Shown piece after piece: positions 51,920 to 60,278 of a stretch of 64,000 bases of DNA. This stretch comes from Dechloromonas sp. UBA6271. Lineage in GTDB: Bacteria; Pseudomonadota; Gammaproteobacteria; Burkholderiales; Rhodocyclaceae. Position 1 is the stretch's first letter, and each line of letters starts with the position of its first letter. The position numbers were made by a program, and so were the translations under genes. Location: contig DJUX01000004.1 in NCBI GenBank assembly GCA_002440665.1, positions 62,001 through 126,000 on the forward strand, read 5' to 3'. The notes under the pieces are model-generated. The model ran no database searches, had not been told where the DNA came from, and was given only the letters and a program-made list of their open reading frames with translations.

Positions 51920-52930
51920 TTAGCCTTGCGGATGGCCGGATTTGCCGGCCTTGACGTCGTTGTACCATTGCTCATGGTGCTCGCGGGCCCAGGTTTCGTC
52001 GACGTAGCCGGTCTTCATCGAGTCGAAGGCGCCGTGGGCGCCGATGGTGCCCATGTAGATGTGGCCGAAAGCGAGCAGCAGCATGACGATGGCCGACACC
52101 GAATGGACGATGTTGGCGATCTGCATGTCGTTGCGCGTCTGGTCGAAATTCGGGAAATTCATGAAGAAGCCGGAAATCGAGACGGTCAGCCCGAGAATGG
52201 TGACGCCGATCCAGAACCAGGTTTTTTCGCCGAAGTTGAAGCGCCCGGACGGCACGTGCTCGCCGGTGATCAGCCCGCCCGCCTTGCGTATCCACAGCGC
52301 ATCGATGTTCTGCCAGACGTTGTCGCGCGCCCAGATGACGATCATCGCCAGCAACGAGGCGGCGAACAGCGGCCCGACGAAATTGTGCACGTTCTTGCCG
52401 AGCACCATCAGGTAGCCGAACAGCGAATGGCCGATCACTGGAATCATCACGTGCTTGCCGAACAGCATGGTCAGCCCGGTGACCGCCAGGATCACGAAAC
52501 TGCCGGCGGTCAGCCAGTGCACCACCCGTTCGTAGCGCGGAAAGCGCTGGATCAGGCGACCGGTAGGCGCGTCGTGCAGCGTCAGCGGCCCCTTGATCTT
52601 GTAGAAGACAAGGATGGCCGCGGCCACCAGCATTAGGAGGATGCCGCCGTAGAAGGTCACCGGGCCGTTGCGCAGATGCCGCCAGGTGTCGCCCTCACTC
52701 TGGATCAGGACGCCGGCCTCGGGGCCGCGGTTGGTCGTGAAGAAGGAATCGCCGGAGCGCACCTCGCGCCATACCGGCGCATTGTTGCCCGGCTGCGTCT
52801 GCTGCCGTTCCGCCTGCTGCTGGGCCGGCGTCGGGTTGTCGGCAGCGGCGAGCGGCAGACTTCCGGCCAGCAGCAGGCAGCCGGCGACGAGCAGGCGCCC
52901 GAGCCGGAACCTTGGTGTTGAAGTTGTCAT
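51920..52930 (-). CDS. fdhC: formate dehydrogenase cytochrome b556 subunit (gamma)
   Basis: 336-residue membrane subunit. An N-terminal signal/hydrophobic segment and a soluble periplasmic region with GDSFFTTNRGPEAGVLIQ are followed by four transmembrane segments of the formate dehydrogenase cytochrome b type (about 110-310). His residues in RYERVVHWLTAGSF and NFVGPLFAA-adjacent segments are candidate heme ligands. It passes electrons from the iron-sulfur subunit to quinone. The start at 52930 (MTTSTP) is chosen. It lies downstream of the 71-residue lipoprotein gene. Confidence 0.9.
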   Translation of the reverse strand: MTTSTPRFRLGRLLVAGCLLLAGSLPLAAADNPTPAQQQAERQQTQPGNNAPVWREVRSGDSFFTTNRGPEAGVLIQSEGDTWRHLRNGPVTFYGGILLMLVAAAILVFYKIKGPLTLHDAPTGRLIQRFPRYERVVHWLTAGSFVILAVTGLTMLFGKHVMIPVIGHSLFGYLMVLGKNVHNFVGPLFAASLLAMIVIWARDNVWQNIDALWIRKAGGLITGEHVPSGRFNFGEKTWFWIGVTILGLTVSISGFFMNFPNFDQTRNDMQIANIVHSVSAIVMLLLAFGHIYMGTIGAHGAFDSMKTGYVDETWAREHHEQWYNDVKAGKSGHPQG

Positions 52931-52940
52931 CGTCGGCCCC

Positions 52941-53156
52941 TCACTTGATCCGGTTGTACTCGGTCTGCCCCTGGTTGCGCGCGCGCAGGTCATTTTCCCA
53001 GGCCTGCTTGTTGCCGGCGAACTTGTCGCCCTCCCACGGCCGGGTGTCCGACTTGCCCTGATAGTTGCCCTGCTTGTAGTTGGGCACCTGCGAGTATTCG
53101 CCGCAGGCGGCAAGGCCGACAGTTGCGGTCAACGCCAGAAATAGTGCCTTTTTCAT
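52941..53156 (-). CDS. small lipoprotein within the formate dehydrogenase operon
   Basis: 71-residue lipoprotein with a signal peptide and lipobox LAAC (Cys18). The mature part is polar, with GNYQGKSDTRPWEGDKF and NKQAWENDLRAR, and no recognised domain. It lies between the iron-sulfur and cytochrome b genes and overlaps the iron-sulfur gene by four bases, so it is translated with the complex. The tight coupling suggests a structural or assembly role. A copy of the dispersed motif variant lies in the signal-peptide region. Confidence 0.75.
   Translation of the reverse strand: MKKALFLALTATVGLAACGEYSQVPNYKQGNYQGKSDTRPWEGDKFAGNKQAWENDLRARNQGQTEYNRIK
53122..53133 (-). repeat. dispersed motif copy (GTTGACCGCAAC)
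   Basis: Copy in the signal-peptide codons of the small lipoprotein (LTATVGL). On the GTTGAC side come AAATA, then TTTTTCATTTT. Confidence 0.65.
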
Positions 53157-53803
53157 TTTGCACCCTCCCGATTCTGCTCGCGTGCGCGCTCCTGGGTACG
53201 TTCCTGCGCCTGCTCCGGCTTGCCATAGGCCGTATTCCAGCCCCAGGCCTCGCCAGCCTTGCCGCGTCGCGCCACGCGCTCGCGGTAAATGTCGGAAACC
53301 ACCGGCGCATCACCGGCCAACAGTGCCTTGGTCGAGCACATTTCGGCACAGAGCGGCAACTTGCCTTCGGCCAGCCGGTTGCGCCCGTATTTCTCGAACT
53401 CGGCCTTGGAGCCGTTTTCTTCCGGGCCGCCGGCGCAGAACGTGCACTTGTCCATCTTGCCGCGCACCCCGAAGGCCGCCGGGCCGTTGGGAAACTGCGG
53501 GGCGCCGAAGGGGCAGGCGAAGAAGCAGTAGCCGCAGCCGATGCAGGCATCCTTGTTATGCAGCACGACGCCCTCTTCCGTCTTGTAGAAGCAGTCGGTC
53601 GGGCAGACGGCCATGCACGGCGCGTCGGAACAATGCATGCAGGCGACGGAAACCGACTTCTCACCCGGCACTCCGTCGTTGACGGTGACGACGCGGCGAC
53701 GGTTAACCCCCCACGGCGTCTCGTTTTCGTTCTTGCAGGCGGTGACGCAGCCGTTGCACTCGATGCAGCGCTCGGTGTCACACAGGAATTTCATGCGAGC
53801 CAT
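53153..53803 (-). CDS. fdhB: formate dehydrogenase iron-sulfur (beta) subunit
   Basis: 216-residue electron-transfer subunit with four [4Fe-4S] cysteine groups: CIECNGCVTACKNEN, CMHCSDAPCMAVCPT, CIGCGYCFFACP and CTFC. It carries electrons from the catalytic subunit to the membrane cytochrome. The C-terminal region (EQAQERTQERAREQNREG) is highly charged, unlike the transmembrane anchor of E. coli FdnH, so it is probably cytoplasm- or periplasm-facing without its own anchor. It starts 13 bases after fdhA. Confidence 0.92.
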   Translation of the reverse strand: MARMKFLCDTERCIECNGCVTACKNENETPWGVNRRRVVTVNDGVPGEKSVSVACMHCSDAPCMAVCPTDCFYKTEEGVVLHNKDACIGCGYCFFACPFGAPQFPNGPAAFGVRGKMDKCTFCAGGPEENGSKAEFEKYGRNRLAEGKLPLCAEMCSTKALLAGDAPVVSDIYRERVARRGKAGEAWGWNTAYGKPEQAQERTQERAREQNREGAK

Positions 53804-53815
53804 TGTTGTTCTCCT

Positions 53816-56752
53816 TTAGGCCTTGGCGACACGGCAGAGCGTGGTCTTGGTTTCCTGCATCATGGTCACCGAGTCGTAACCATAGGTCGTGCCCTGGTTG
53901 ACCGACTCGCCGCGCACGATCGGCGCCGCGCCTTCGGGGTAGTACTCGAGCATGTCCTTGCCCTGCCACCAGCCGGTGAAGTGGAAGGGCAGGAAGACGG
54001 TGCCCGGCGCCACCCGCTCGGTGACCTGGGCACGCACCTTCATGCGGCCCTTGGTCGGCGTCTCGACCCACATGAAGTCGTTGTTGCGGAAACCGGCGTT
54101 GTTGGCGTCGCGCGGATTAACCTCGCAGAACATTTCCTGCTGCAGCTCGGCGAGCCACGGGTTGGAGCGCGTTTCGTCGCCGCCGCCTTCATACTCGACC
54201 AGACGGCCGGAGGTCATGATCAGCGGGTATTCCTTGGAGATGTCCTTGACCTTGGTCTGCAGCGATTTGTACAGCGTCGGCAGGCGCCAGAAGACCTTCT
54301 TGTCGTCCGGCTGCGGATACTTCTCGACCAGGTCCGGGCGCGGCGAATACATCGGCTCGCGATGCAGCGGCACCGGGTCGGGGAAGTTCCAGACTAGGGC
54401 GCGCGCACGGGCGTTGCCGAAGGGGTGGCAGCCGTAAACCTGCATGACGACGCGCTGGATGCCGCCCGAGAGATCGGTCTTCCAGTTCTTGCCCTCGGCC
54501 GCCTTCTTTTCGTCCTCGGTCAGGTCGTCCCACCAGCCGAGTTTCTTGAGCAGCACGTGGTCGAATTCCGGATAGCCCATCTGCAGCGCGGCGCCCTTGG
54601 AAGCCGAGCCGTCCGCCGCGAGCAGCGAAACGCCATCGCGCTCGACGCCGAAGTTGGCGCGGAAGTTGCCGCCGCCGTCCATGACGTGCTTCGAGGTGTC
54701 ATAGAGGTTGGGCGTACCCGGGTGCTTGAGTTCCGGCGTGCCATAGCACGGCCAGGGCAGGCCGAAATAGTCGCCGTCGCAGGGGCCGCCGTTGGCCTTC
54801 AGCGTCTTCACGTCGAAGGTGTTCATGTGCTTCATGTGCAGCTTCAGGCGCTCCGGCGACTGGCCGGTGTAGCCGATGGTCCAGCAACCCTTGTTGATTT
54901 CGCGCAGGATGTCCTCGATCTCGGGTTCATCCCAGCCCTGCTTGTCCTTGATCAGCTTGATGTTCTTGACCAACTCCTTCTCGAAGCCGAACTTCTTGGC
55001 GAAGGCGTACATCAGGGTGTGGTCGGGTTTTGATTCGAACAGCGGCTCGATGACCTTCTCGCCCCACTGGAGCGAGCGGTTGGAGGCAGTGCGCGAACCG
55101 GAAGTCTCGAACTGCGTGCACGCCGGCAGCAGATACACGCCGTCCTTGCGCATCATCGCCGCCATCGCCGCGGTGGCGGAAGGATAGGGGTCGATGACAA
55201 CCAGCATGTCGAGCTTCTTCATCGCCTCGACCATTTCCAGGCCGCGCGTCTGGCTGTTGGGGGCCATGCCCCAGTACACCACGGCGCGCAGGTTGGAATC
55301 CTGGTCGATGTTCTCGTTCTTTTCCAGCACGCCATCGATCCAGCGCGAGACGGTGATGCCGGATTTTTCCATCAGCGCCTGCGAGGCGTACTGGCTCTTG
55401 ACCCACTCGTAATCGACGCCCCACACCTTGCACCAGTGCTTCCAGGAGCCGGCGGCGAGGCCGTAGTAGCCGGGCAGCGAATCCGGGTTGGGGCCGACGT
55501 CGGTGGCGCCCTGCACGTTATCGTGGCCGCGGAAGATGTTGGTGCCGCCACCCGAGACGCCGACGTTGCCGAGCACCAGCTGCAGGATGCACATGGCGCG
55601 CACGTTGGCGTTGCCGACCGTGTGCTGGGTCTGGCCCATGCACCAGACGACGGTAGACGGCTTGTTCTTGGCCAGCATTTCGGCGATGCGCAGCACTTCG
55701 GCTTCGGGAATGCCGGTGACGTCCTGGACACGGTCCGGCGTCCACGTCATGACCTCGGCCTTGACCTTGTCGAGGCCGAAGACGCGGGCGTCGATGTACG
55801 CCTTGTCTTCCCAGCCGTTCTTGAAGATGTGGTAGAGCATGCCCCAGATGAAGGGGATGTCGGTGCCGGAACGGATGCGGGTGTAGATGTCGGCCTTGGC
55901 CGCGGTACGCGTGAAGCGCGGGTCGACGACCGCCATCTTGCAGCCGTTTTCCTTGGCATGCAGCATGTGCAGCAGCGACACCGGATGCGCCTCGGCGGCA
56001 TTGGAGCCGATGTACAGCGCCGCCTTGGAGAACTGCATGTCGTTGTAGGAGTTGGTCATGGCACCGTAACCCCAAGTATTGGCAACGCCGGCGACCGTGG
56101 TCGAGTGGCAGATGCGGGCCTGGTGGTCCATGTTGTTGGTGCCAAAGAAGGACACGAACTTGCGCAGCAGGTAAGCCTGCTCGTTGCTGTGCTTCGACGA
56201 GCCGATCCAGTAAGTGGCGTCCGGGCCGCTCTCCTTCCTGATCGCCAGCAGCTTTTCGCTGACCTCGTTGAGCGCCTGTTCCCAGCTGATCCGCTTGTAC
56301 TTGCCGTCGACCAGCTTCATCGGGTACTTCAGGCGATGCTCGCCGTGGCCGTGCTCGCGCACCGAAGCGCCCTTGGCGCAGTGCGCGCCGAGGTTGATCG
56401 GCGAGTCGAAGACCGGCTCCTGGCGCACCCAGACGCCGTTCTCGACGACGGCATCGACGGCGCAGCCGACCGAACAGTGCGTACACACCGTGCGCTTGAC
56501 CTCGACGCCGGTCTTGTCCTTGACGACGTCTGCCGCCTCGGCGCTGCCAATCATGTTGTAGGGCAACTGGGTCGCCAGCGCCCCGCCGCCAGCGGCGAGG
56601 CCGGAGCGCTTGAGGAAGGTGCGGCGATCCATGGTGGCGGCCAGCACGCCGCCGGTTGCGGTCGACGCCTGATTTGATGCCAAATTCGCGCCCAAAATGA
56701 CGCCAGCTTCAGGCCGGGATTGCGCCTGGGATTTACCTTTTCTGGTCAGCAT
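53816..56752 (-). CDS. fdhA: formate dehydrogenase catalytic subunit, molybdopterin, Cys-type
   Basis: 978-residue catalytic subunit oxidising formate to CO2. It has a Tat signal (MDRRTFLKRSGLA about 40 residues in), an N-terminal [4Fe-4S] motif CTHCSVGC, the molybdopterin domains and a C-terminal molydopterin dinucleotide-binding domain. At the position of selenocysteine in E. coli FdnG it has Cys215 (ARICHSTTV), encoded TGC, so it is a selenium-independent form. The start at 56752 (MLTRKGKSQ) is the first good ATG; a later start at the Tat signal is possible. It is the core of an operon with chaperones and accessory genes. Confidence 0.95.
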   Translation of the reverse strand: MLTRKGKSQAQSRPEAGVILGANLASNQASTATGGVLAATMDRRTFLKRSGLAAGGGALATQLPYNMIGSAEAADVVKDKTGVEVKRTVCTHCSVGCAVDAVVENGVWVRQEPVFDSPINLGAHCAKGASVREHGHGEHRLKYPMKLVDGKYKRISWEQALNEVSEKLLAIRKESGPDATYWIGSSKHSNEQAYLLRKFVSFFGTNNMDHQARICHSTTVAGVANTWGYGAMTNSYNDMQFSKAALYIGSNAAEAHPVSLLHMLHAKENGCKMAVVDPRFTRTAAKADIYTRIRSGTDIPFIWGMLYHIFKNGWEDKAYIDARVFGLDKVKAEVMTWTPDRVQDVTGIPEAEVLRIAEMLAKNKPSTVVWCMGQTQHTVGNANVRAMCILQLVLGNVGVSGGGTNIFRGHDNVQGATDVGPNPDSLPGYYGLAAGSWKHWCKVWGVDYEWVKSQYASQALMEKSGITVSRWIDGVLEKNENIDQDSNLRAVVYWGMAPNSQTRGLEMVEAMKKLDMLVVIDPYPSATAAMAAMMRKDGVYLLPACTQFETSGSRTASNRSLQWGEKVIEPLFESKPDHTLMYAFAKKFGFEKELVKNIKLIKDKQGWDEPEIEDILREINKGCWTIGYTGQSPERLKLHMKHMNTFDVKTLKANGGPCDGDYFGLPWPCYGTPELKHPGTPNLYDTSKHVMDGGGNFRANFGVERDGVSLLAADGSASKGAALQMGYPEFDHVLLKKLGWWDDLTEDEKKAAEGKNWKTDLSGGIQRVVMQVYGCHPFGNARARALVWNFPDPVPLHREPMYSPRPDLVEKYPQPDDKKVFWRLPTLYKSLQTKVKDISKEYPLIMTSGRLVEYEGGGDETRSNPWLAELQQEMFCEVNPRDANNAGFRNNDFMWVETPTKGRMKVRAQVTERVAPGTVFLPFHFTGWWQGKDMLEYYPEGAAPIVRGESVNQGTTYGYDSVTMMQETKTTLCRVAKA
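56655..56666 (-). repeat. dispersed motif copy (GTCGACCGCAAC)
   Basis: Exact copy in the 5' part of fdhA, extended to GTCGACCGCAACCGGC. On the GTCGAC side come ATTTGAT, AAATT and AAAAT tracts. Confidence 0.75.
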
Positions 56753-56765
56753 GGTTTCTCTCCGC

Positions 56766-56972
56766 TCATACCCGCGCCGTGCGGTAATAGTTGCTGACGT
56801 GGCGGGTTTCTTCATAGCTGCCCACCTTGTCTTCGGGCTTGACGGTCGCCACCGGCGGGGCTTTCTCCTTGCCGATGCCCACAGCCACCGCCGCCACCGC
56901 GCCGGCACCGCCGACGCCGGCGGCGAGCAGGAAGCCGCGCCGCTTGAGATTTTCAGGTTTCTTGTCAGTCAT
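56766..56972 (-). CDS. formate dehydrogenase region TAT-target small protein
   Basis: 68-residue protein with a twin-arginine motif (NLKRRGFLLAAG) and hydrophobic segment, followed by a short charged tail (SYEETRHVSNYYRTARV). Small Tat-target proteins of this kind are conserved in formate dehydrogenase loci (a known family named for this position). It lies immediately upstream of fdhA. It probably assists the complex at the membrane, but its role is not established. Confidence 0.85.
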   Translation of the reverse strand: MTDKKPENLKRRGFLLAAGVGGAGAVAAVAVGIGKEKAPPVATVKPEDKVGSYEETRHVSNYYRTARV

Positions 56973-56992
56973 GATTTCCCCTCCTCACAAAA

Positions 56993-57613
56993 CTAGAGCA
57001 TGTCGAACGCCAGGCGCTCGATCTCGAAAAAGGCGCGCACCAGCGCTGCGGCACGCGGATAAAAGCGGGCATCGGGCGCCCGTTCGAGGGCGTCGCACAG
57101 CGCCTCGAACCACGGCGCGATGTGCCGGGTGAAAAACAGTTGCTGGCGGCCGAGGCCGGCGGCGTCCGGGCCGGTGACGATCAAGTGGCGCATGACGTCG
57201 CACAGCGCCGCGATGTGGTCTTCGGATTCGGTGACGCCGAGGCGACGGCCCAGCCCGAGTTCGGCCAGGTCAGCGCGCAATTCGACGACCGGCCCTTCCA
57301 TCAGGAAACCGGCCATGTAGAAGGAGCCGAACAGCATCACGTCCGGCCGACCGATGGTCAGGAACAGCCGAGTGTATTCATCATCGAGCTGCTCGGCATC
57401 GATGCTGCGCGCGGCATCGCCCAGCATCAGCCAGGCCTGGCCGAGCGCATTCCTGCTGCTGCCCCAGGTGGCGGCCAGCGCCGGTAGCTTGCGCAGGAAT
57501 TCGGCATCCGGCGCGCTGGCGAAAAGGCGCGACAGCACGGCGTAGTGTTCGGCGCGGGCGCGATCCTCATCGCTGAGCACCGGCGCGGAACGGACATCGA
57601 GAACGGCACTCAT
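56993..57613 (-). CDS. TorD/DmsD-type molecular chaperone
   Basis: 206-residue all-helical chaperone of the TorD/DmsD (redox enzyme maturation) family. Conserved-looking segments include LSRLFASAPDAEFL near the N-terminus and VMLFGSFYMAGFLMEGP in the centre. Such proteins bind Tat signal peptides of molybdoenzymes and guard export until cofactor insertion; here the client should be the fdhA product. Its start at 57613 overlaps the stop of the upstream iron-sulfur gene by four bases. Confidence 0.88.
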   Translation of the reverse strand: MSAVLDVRSAPVLSDEDRARAEHYAVLSRLFASAPDAEFLRKLPALAATWGSSRNALGQAWLMLGDAARSIDAEQLDDEYTRLFLTIGRPDVMLFGSFYMAGFLMEGPVVELRADLAELGLGRRLGVTESEDHIAALCDVMRHLIVTGPDAAGLGRQQLFFTRHIAPWFEALCDALERAPDARFYPRAAALVRAFFEIERLAFDML

Positions 57614-59259
57614 TCGGTCAACTCCCAGGCGTTGAGACTCTTTTCCTTGGTGATCAGGTCGATGACGCGGCAGTCGCCACACTGGGTCAGGCGTGCCAGT
57701 GCCTCCGGAGTGGCGAACATGCTATGGCCGGCCAGCCGGGCCAGCATGCTGTCGATGACCGGCTTGGCGCCCATCGGCTTGCCGCAGGACGTACAGCAGA
57801 AAACTTCCGCCTCCTTCAACAGCCGCTCCTGCTTGCGCTGCGCCAGCAGCAGGCGCGGCTTCAGCGTGATTGCATTCTCGGGACAGGTCTGCGCGCACAG
57901 GCCGCATTGCAGGCAGTTGCGTTCGAGGAAGGAAAGGCGCGGCGCATCGGCCGCCGCCTTGAGGGCGCTGGCCGGGCAGGCGCCGACGCAGGACATGCAG
58001 AGCGTACAGGCATCGCTGACAGTGACATTGCCGAACGGCGCGCCGGCCGGCAACTCGATGAATTCGGGTGCAGCCGGCGCATGGCGCAGCAAGTGGTCGA
58101 CCACAAATTCGAGCGTTGTGCGCTTTTCCGCCAGCAAGCGGAATTCGGCTGACGGCACCGTTGCGGCCAGCGGCCAGTCCGCCAACACTGCCGGCAGTTC
58201 GCTGGCAGCCGCGACGATGCGCACGTAGTCGCCGGCATAGCCCAGGCCGTTCACGATGCGCTGCGCCAGCGCGGCCTGCTTGTGCAGCGGCGCCAGATCG
58301 TGCGAACCGGCGCCGAGCAGCGCGACCTGGCTGGCGCCCAGCGCAATCGCCCCCAGCATCAGGTCGAGCCCGACGGCGTCGATGCTCCAGGTTTCGAGTG
58401 GAATGACATTGCCCGGCAACTTCCCGCCGGCGCGCTTGAACGCCGCCAGTTCCCTTTTTCCGGTTTCGGCGGAATGGAACAGCAGGCAGGGGTTTTCACC
58501 GCCGGCAGCGCGCCAGGCCTTGAGCTGGGCCTTGATGGCGACGCCGACATCGGCGACGCGCGGATACTGGAAGGCCAGCGCCCCGGACGGACAGACCGTC
58601 GTGCACGTGCCGCAGCCCTGGCAGAGATAAGGATCGAGCGCGATCTTGTCGCCGGCGCTGACGATGGCTTCGGTGGCACAAACCTCGATGCAATTGCTGC
58701 AGCCGGCCTTCTGCGAACGGCTATGGGCGCACAGGCGTTCGTTGACAGCAACGTAGCGCGGCTTCTCGAATTCGCCGGCGAAGGCGAGCAGGTCGATGAC
58801 GGCGAGCGCCTGATCGAGCGGGTCGCGCCCCGGCGCGACATAGCCCGGCGGCAGCTCGACACGGTTGAGCAGGGCTTGCGGCGAGAGGTCGAGGACGACA
58901 TCGAAACTGGCCTGTCGCACCTCGCTGCCTGTCCGCCAGCTGGCGGCGAAAGCGCCGAGGTGACCGGCAAGCCGCAGGTCGCTGCCACATTCGAAAACGA
59001 AATTTGCCTCTTCCGGCAGGTCGACCGCAACCGGCGCCAGCACGGTCACTTCCCGCTGCCCGGCCAGGCGCTCGGCCCAGCCCAGCGCCACGTCCGCCGC
59101 GCCGACGATGAGCAGGCGGCCATCGGCATTCATGCTCACCGCCGGCACCGGTTCCGGTGCCGACAACTCGTTGAGGGCCGCCAGCGCGGCGGCCAGCGGC
59201 GGGAAATCGGAAGCAAACAAGTTGGCGGAAGCAGTTGGGCTCAAAAACTCACCTTTCAA
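57610..59259 (-). CDS. multi-cluster 4Fe-4S protein of the formate dehydrogenase locus
   Basis: About 549-residue soluble protein with at least four [4Fe-4S] groups: CSNCIEVCATEA, CQGCGTCTTVCPSG, CTLCMSCVGACPAS and CLQCGLCAQTCPEN. Two further Cys pairs lie near the C-terminus (CCTSCGKP, CGDC). Proteins like this are common in formate dehydrogenase loci of betaproteobacteria, where they probably route electrons or aid assembly. The start is uncertain: TTG at 59259 or at 59244. It overlaps the TorD-type gene downstream and is upstream of the DUF3305/3306 pair's end. Confidence 0.85.
   Translation of the reverse strand: MKGEFLSPTASANLFASDFPPLAAALAALNELSAPEPVPAVSMNADGRLLIVGAADVALGWAERLAGQREVTVLAPVAVDLPEEANFVFECGSDLRLAGHLGAFAASWRTGSEVRQASFDVVLDLSPQALLNRVELPPGYVAPGRDPLDQALAVIDLLAFAGEFEKPRYVAVNERLCAHSRSQKAGCSNCIEVCATEAIVSAGDKIALDPYLCQGCGTCTTVCPSGALAFQYPRVADVGVAIKAQLKAWRAAGGENPCLLFHSAETGKRELAAFKRAGGKLPGNVIPLETWSIDAVGLDLMLGAIALGASQVALLGAGSHDLAPLHKQAALAQRIVNGLGYAGDYVRIVAAASELPAVLADWPLAATVPSAEFRLLAEKRTTLEFVVDHLLRHAPAAPEFIELPAGAPFGNVTVSDACTLCMSCVGACPASALKAAADAPRLSFLERNCLQCGLCAQTCPENAITLKPRLLLAQRKQERLLKEAEVFCCTSCGKPMGAKPVIDSMLARLAGHSMFATPEALARLTQCGDCRVIDLITKEKSLNAWELTE
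59020..59031 (+). repeat. dispersed motif copy (GTCGACCGCAAC)
   Basis: Exact copy within the 4Fe-4S gene, extended to GTCGACCGCAACCGGC. An AAATTT tract lies 15 bases away on the GTCGAC side. Confidence 0.7.
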
Positions 59260-59318
59260 AAGTAGCGTTATTCAGCAGGCTTCGTGCCAGCGGAAAACCG
59301 GCACCGTAGCCCGCTAAC

Positions 59319-59747
59319 TCATTGATTTTCAGTTGGCGGATCCGCCGCCGCCAGCGCCGCCGGGACATTTTGTCCAGCGCCGGCCAAAATGTCGCAGCCA
59401 GCGGGCGTTTCGGCCTCCGCCACTGCTTCTTCGGGCGCATCGAAAAGCAGGCCGCGCGCCTGGTTGAGCGTCGCCAGCATCGCCTCGGGAATCGGGTCGC
59501 TGATCGAGTAATCGTCGATGTAAATGTCGAGCCCGTCCATCACGTTGAAATGCGGGTCGGCGAACAAGGTCTTCATCGCCTTGCGGCGCACTTCCTCGCT
59601 GATTTCCTGACGCAGGAACTGACCGAAATCGCTGTCCGGCCCGAGTTGGGCGAGCAGGGCCTCGGCATCCGGGATGTCTGCGGTCGACGCCTTGTCGGCG
59701 GCCTTTTTCAGGCGCGACCAGCGTTCGAGAAAACGGCTGCCGCTCAT
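59319..59747 (-). CDS. DUF3306 protein
   Basis: 142-residue soluble protein of the DUF3306 family, which lies beside DUF3305 in formate dehydrogenase loci and probably aids assembly. Recognisable parts are FLERWSRLKK at the N-terminus and LRQEISEEVRRKAMKTLFADP. The C-terminal 40 residues are acidic and variable. The start at 59747 overlaps the DUF3305 gene stop by four bases. Function is inferred from context only. Confidence 0.86.
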   Translation of the reverse strand: MSGSRFLERWSRLKKAADKASTADIPDAEALLAQLGPDSDFGQFLRQEISEEVRRKAMKTLFADPHFNVMDGLDIYIDDYSISDPIPEAMLATLNQARGLLFDAPEEAVAEAETPAGCDILAGAGQNVPAALAAADPPTENQ

Positions 59748-60211
59748 GCTTGCCGCTGCCCGGCGAACGGATCGTTGCGCTTGATCTTCTTGCGCACCGC
59801 CGGCTTGTAGTGGGTATTGACGAAGTCGCCTAGCCAGTCGGCGATTTCCGGCGGCATCGGCACGCCGTCGCACTGCTCGCCGGAATCGAGCCAGCGGGCG
59901 GCTTCGCCGTAGCTCAGCGTGACCTCCATCGGCCTGGCGAAATCCTCATCCATGCGCCACATGACGAAAACACGCGGCTCGGGCGAGGTCAGGTTGAGAT
60001 GGTAGTTGTCGACCTCGTCGCGGAACAGTTCGAGCGTGAAATGGCCGGCGAGAAATTGTTCGCGCTGTTCGTCCGCGAAAATCCGCCTGGCCGGTGCGTC
60101 GACCGCAGCGTCGAAGGCGGGAACGACACCGATCGCCTCCCACTTTTCGCTGACCCAGCGATTGTCGAGTTGGATCTTTTCCAATATCACGGCGACGGGA
60201 AACTGTTTCAT
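59744..60211 (-). CDS. DUF3305 protein
   Basis: 155-residue protein of the DUF3305 family (MKQFPVAVILEKIQLDNRWVSEKWEAIGV and the RVFVMWRMDED segment). It is the first gene of the formate dehydrogenase operon, divergent from fdhD. Members occur with DUF3306 and TorD-type chaperones in such loci and are thought to help maturation. The start at 60211 is chosen because longer frames overlap the divergent fdhD promoter. A dispersed motif copy lies inside the gene. Confidence 0.88.
   Translation of the reverse strand: MKQFPVAVILEKIQLDNRWVSEKWEAIGVVPAFDAAVDAPARRIFADEQREQFLAGHFTLELFRDEVDNYHLNLTSPEPRVFVMWRMDEDFARPMEVTLSYGEAARWLDSGEQCDGVPMPPEIADWLGDFVNTHYKPAVRKKIKRNDPFAGQRQA
60098..60109 (+). repeat. 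dispersed motif copy (GTCGACCGCAGC)
   Basis: Copy inside the DUF3305 gene. A GAAAAT tract lies about 16 bases away on the GTCGAC side. Confidence 0.6.
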
Positions 60212-60278
60212 GGTGGTGCTTGGAATCACTATGACCATCAGGATAGCCCAAACTCGGGCCAAGTGTAGAATCCGGCCG

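Noticed and set aside
56108..56110. Selenocysteine at the formate dehydrogenase active site
   Set aside because: The codon is TGC (Cys215), the frame has no internal TGA there, and no SECIS-like element was needed.
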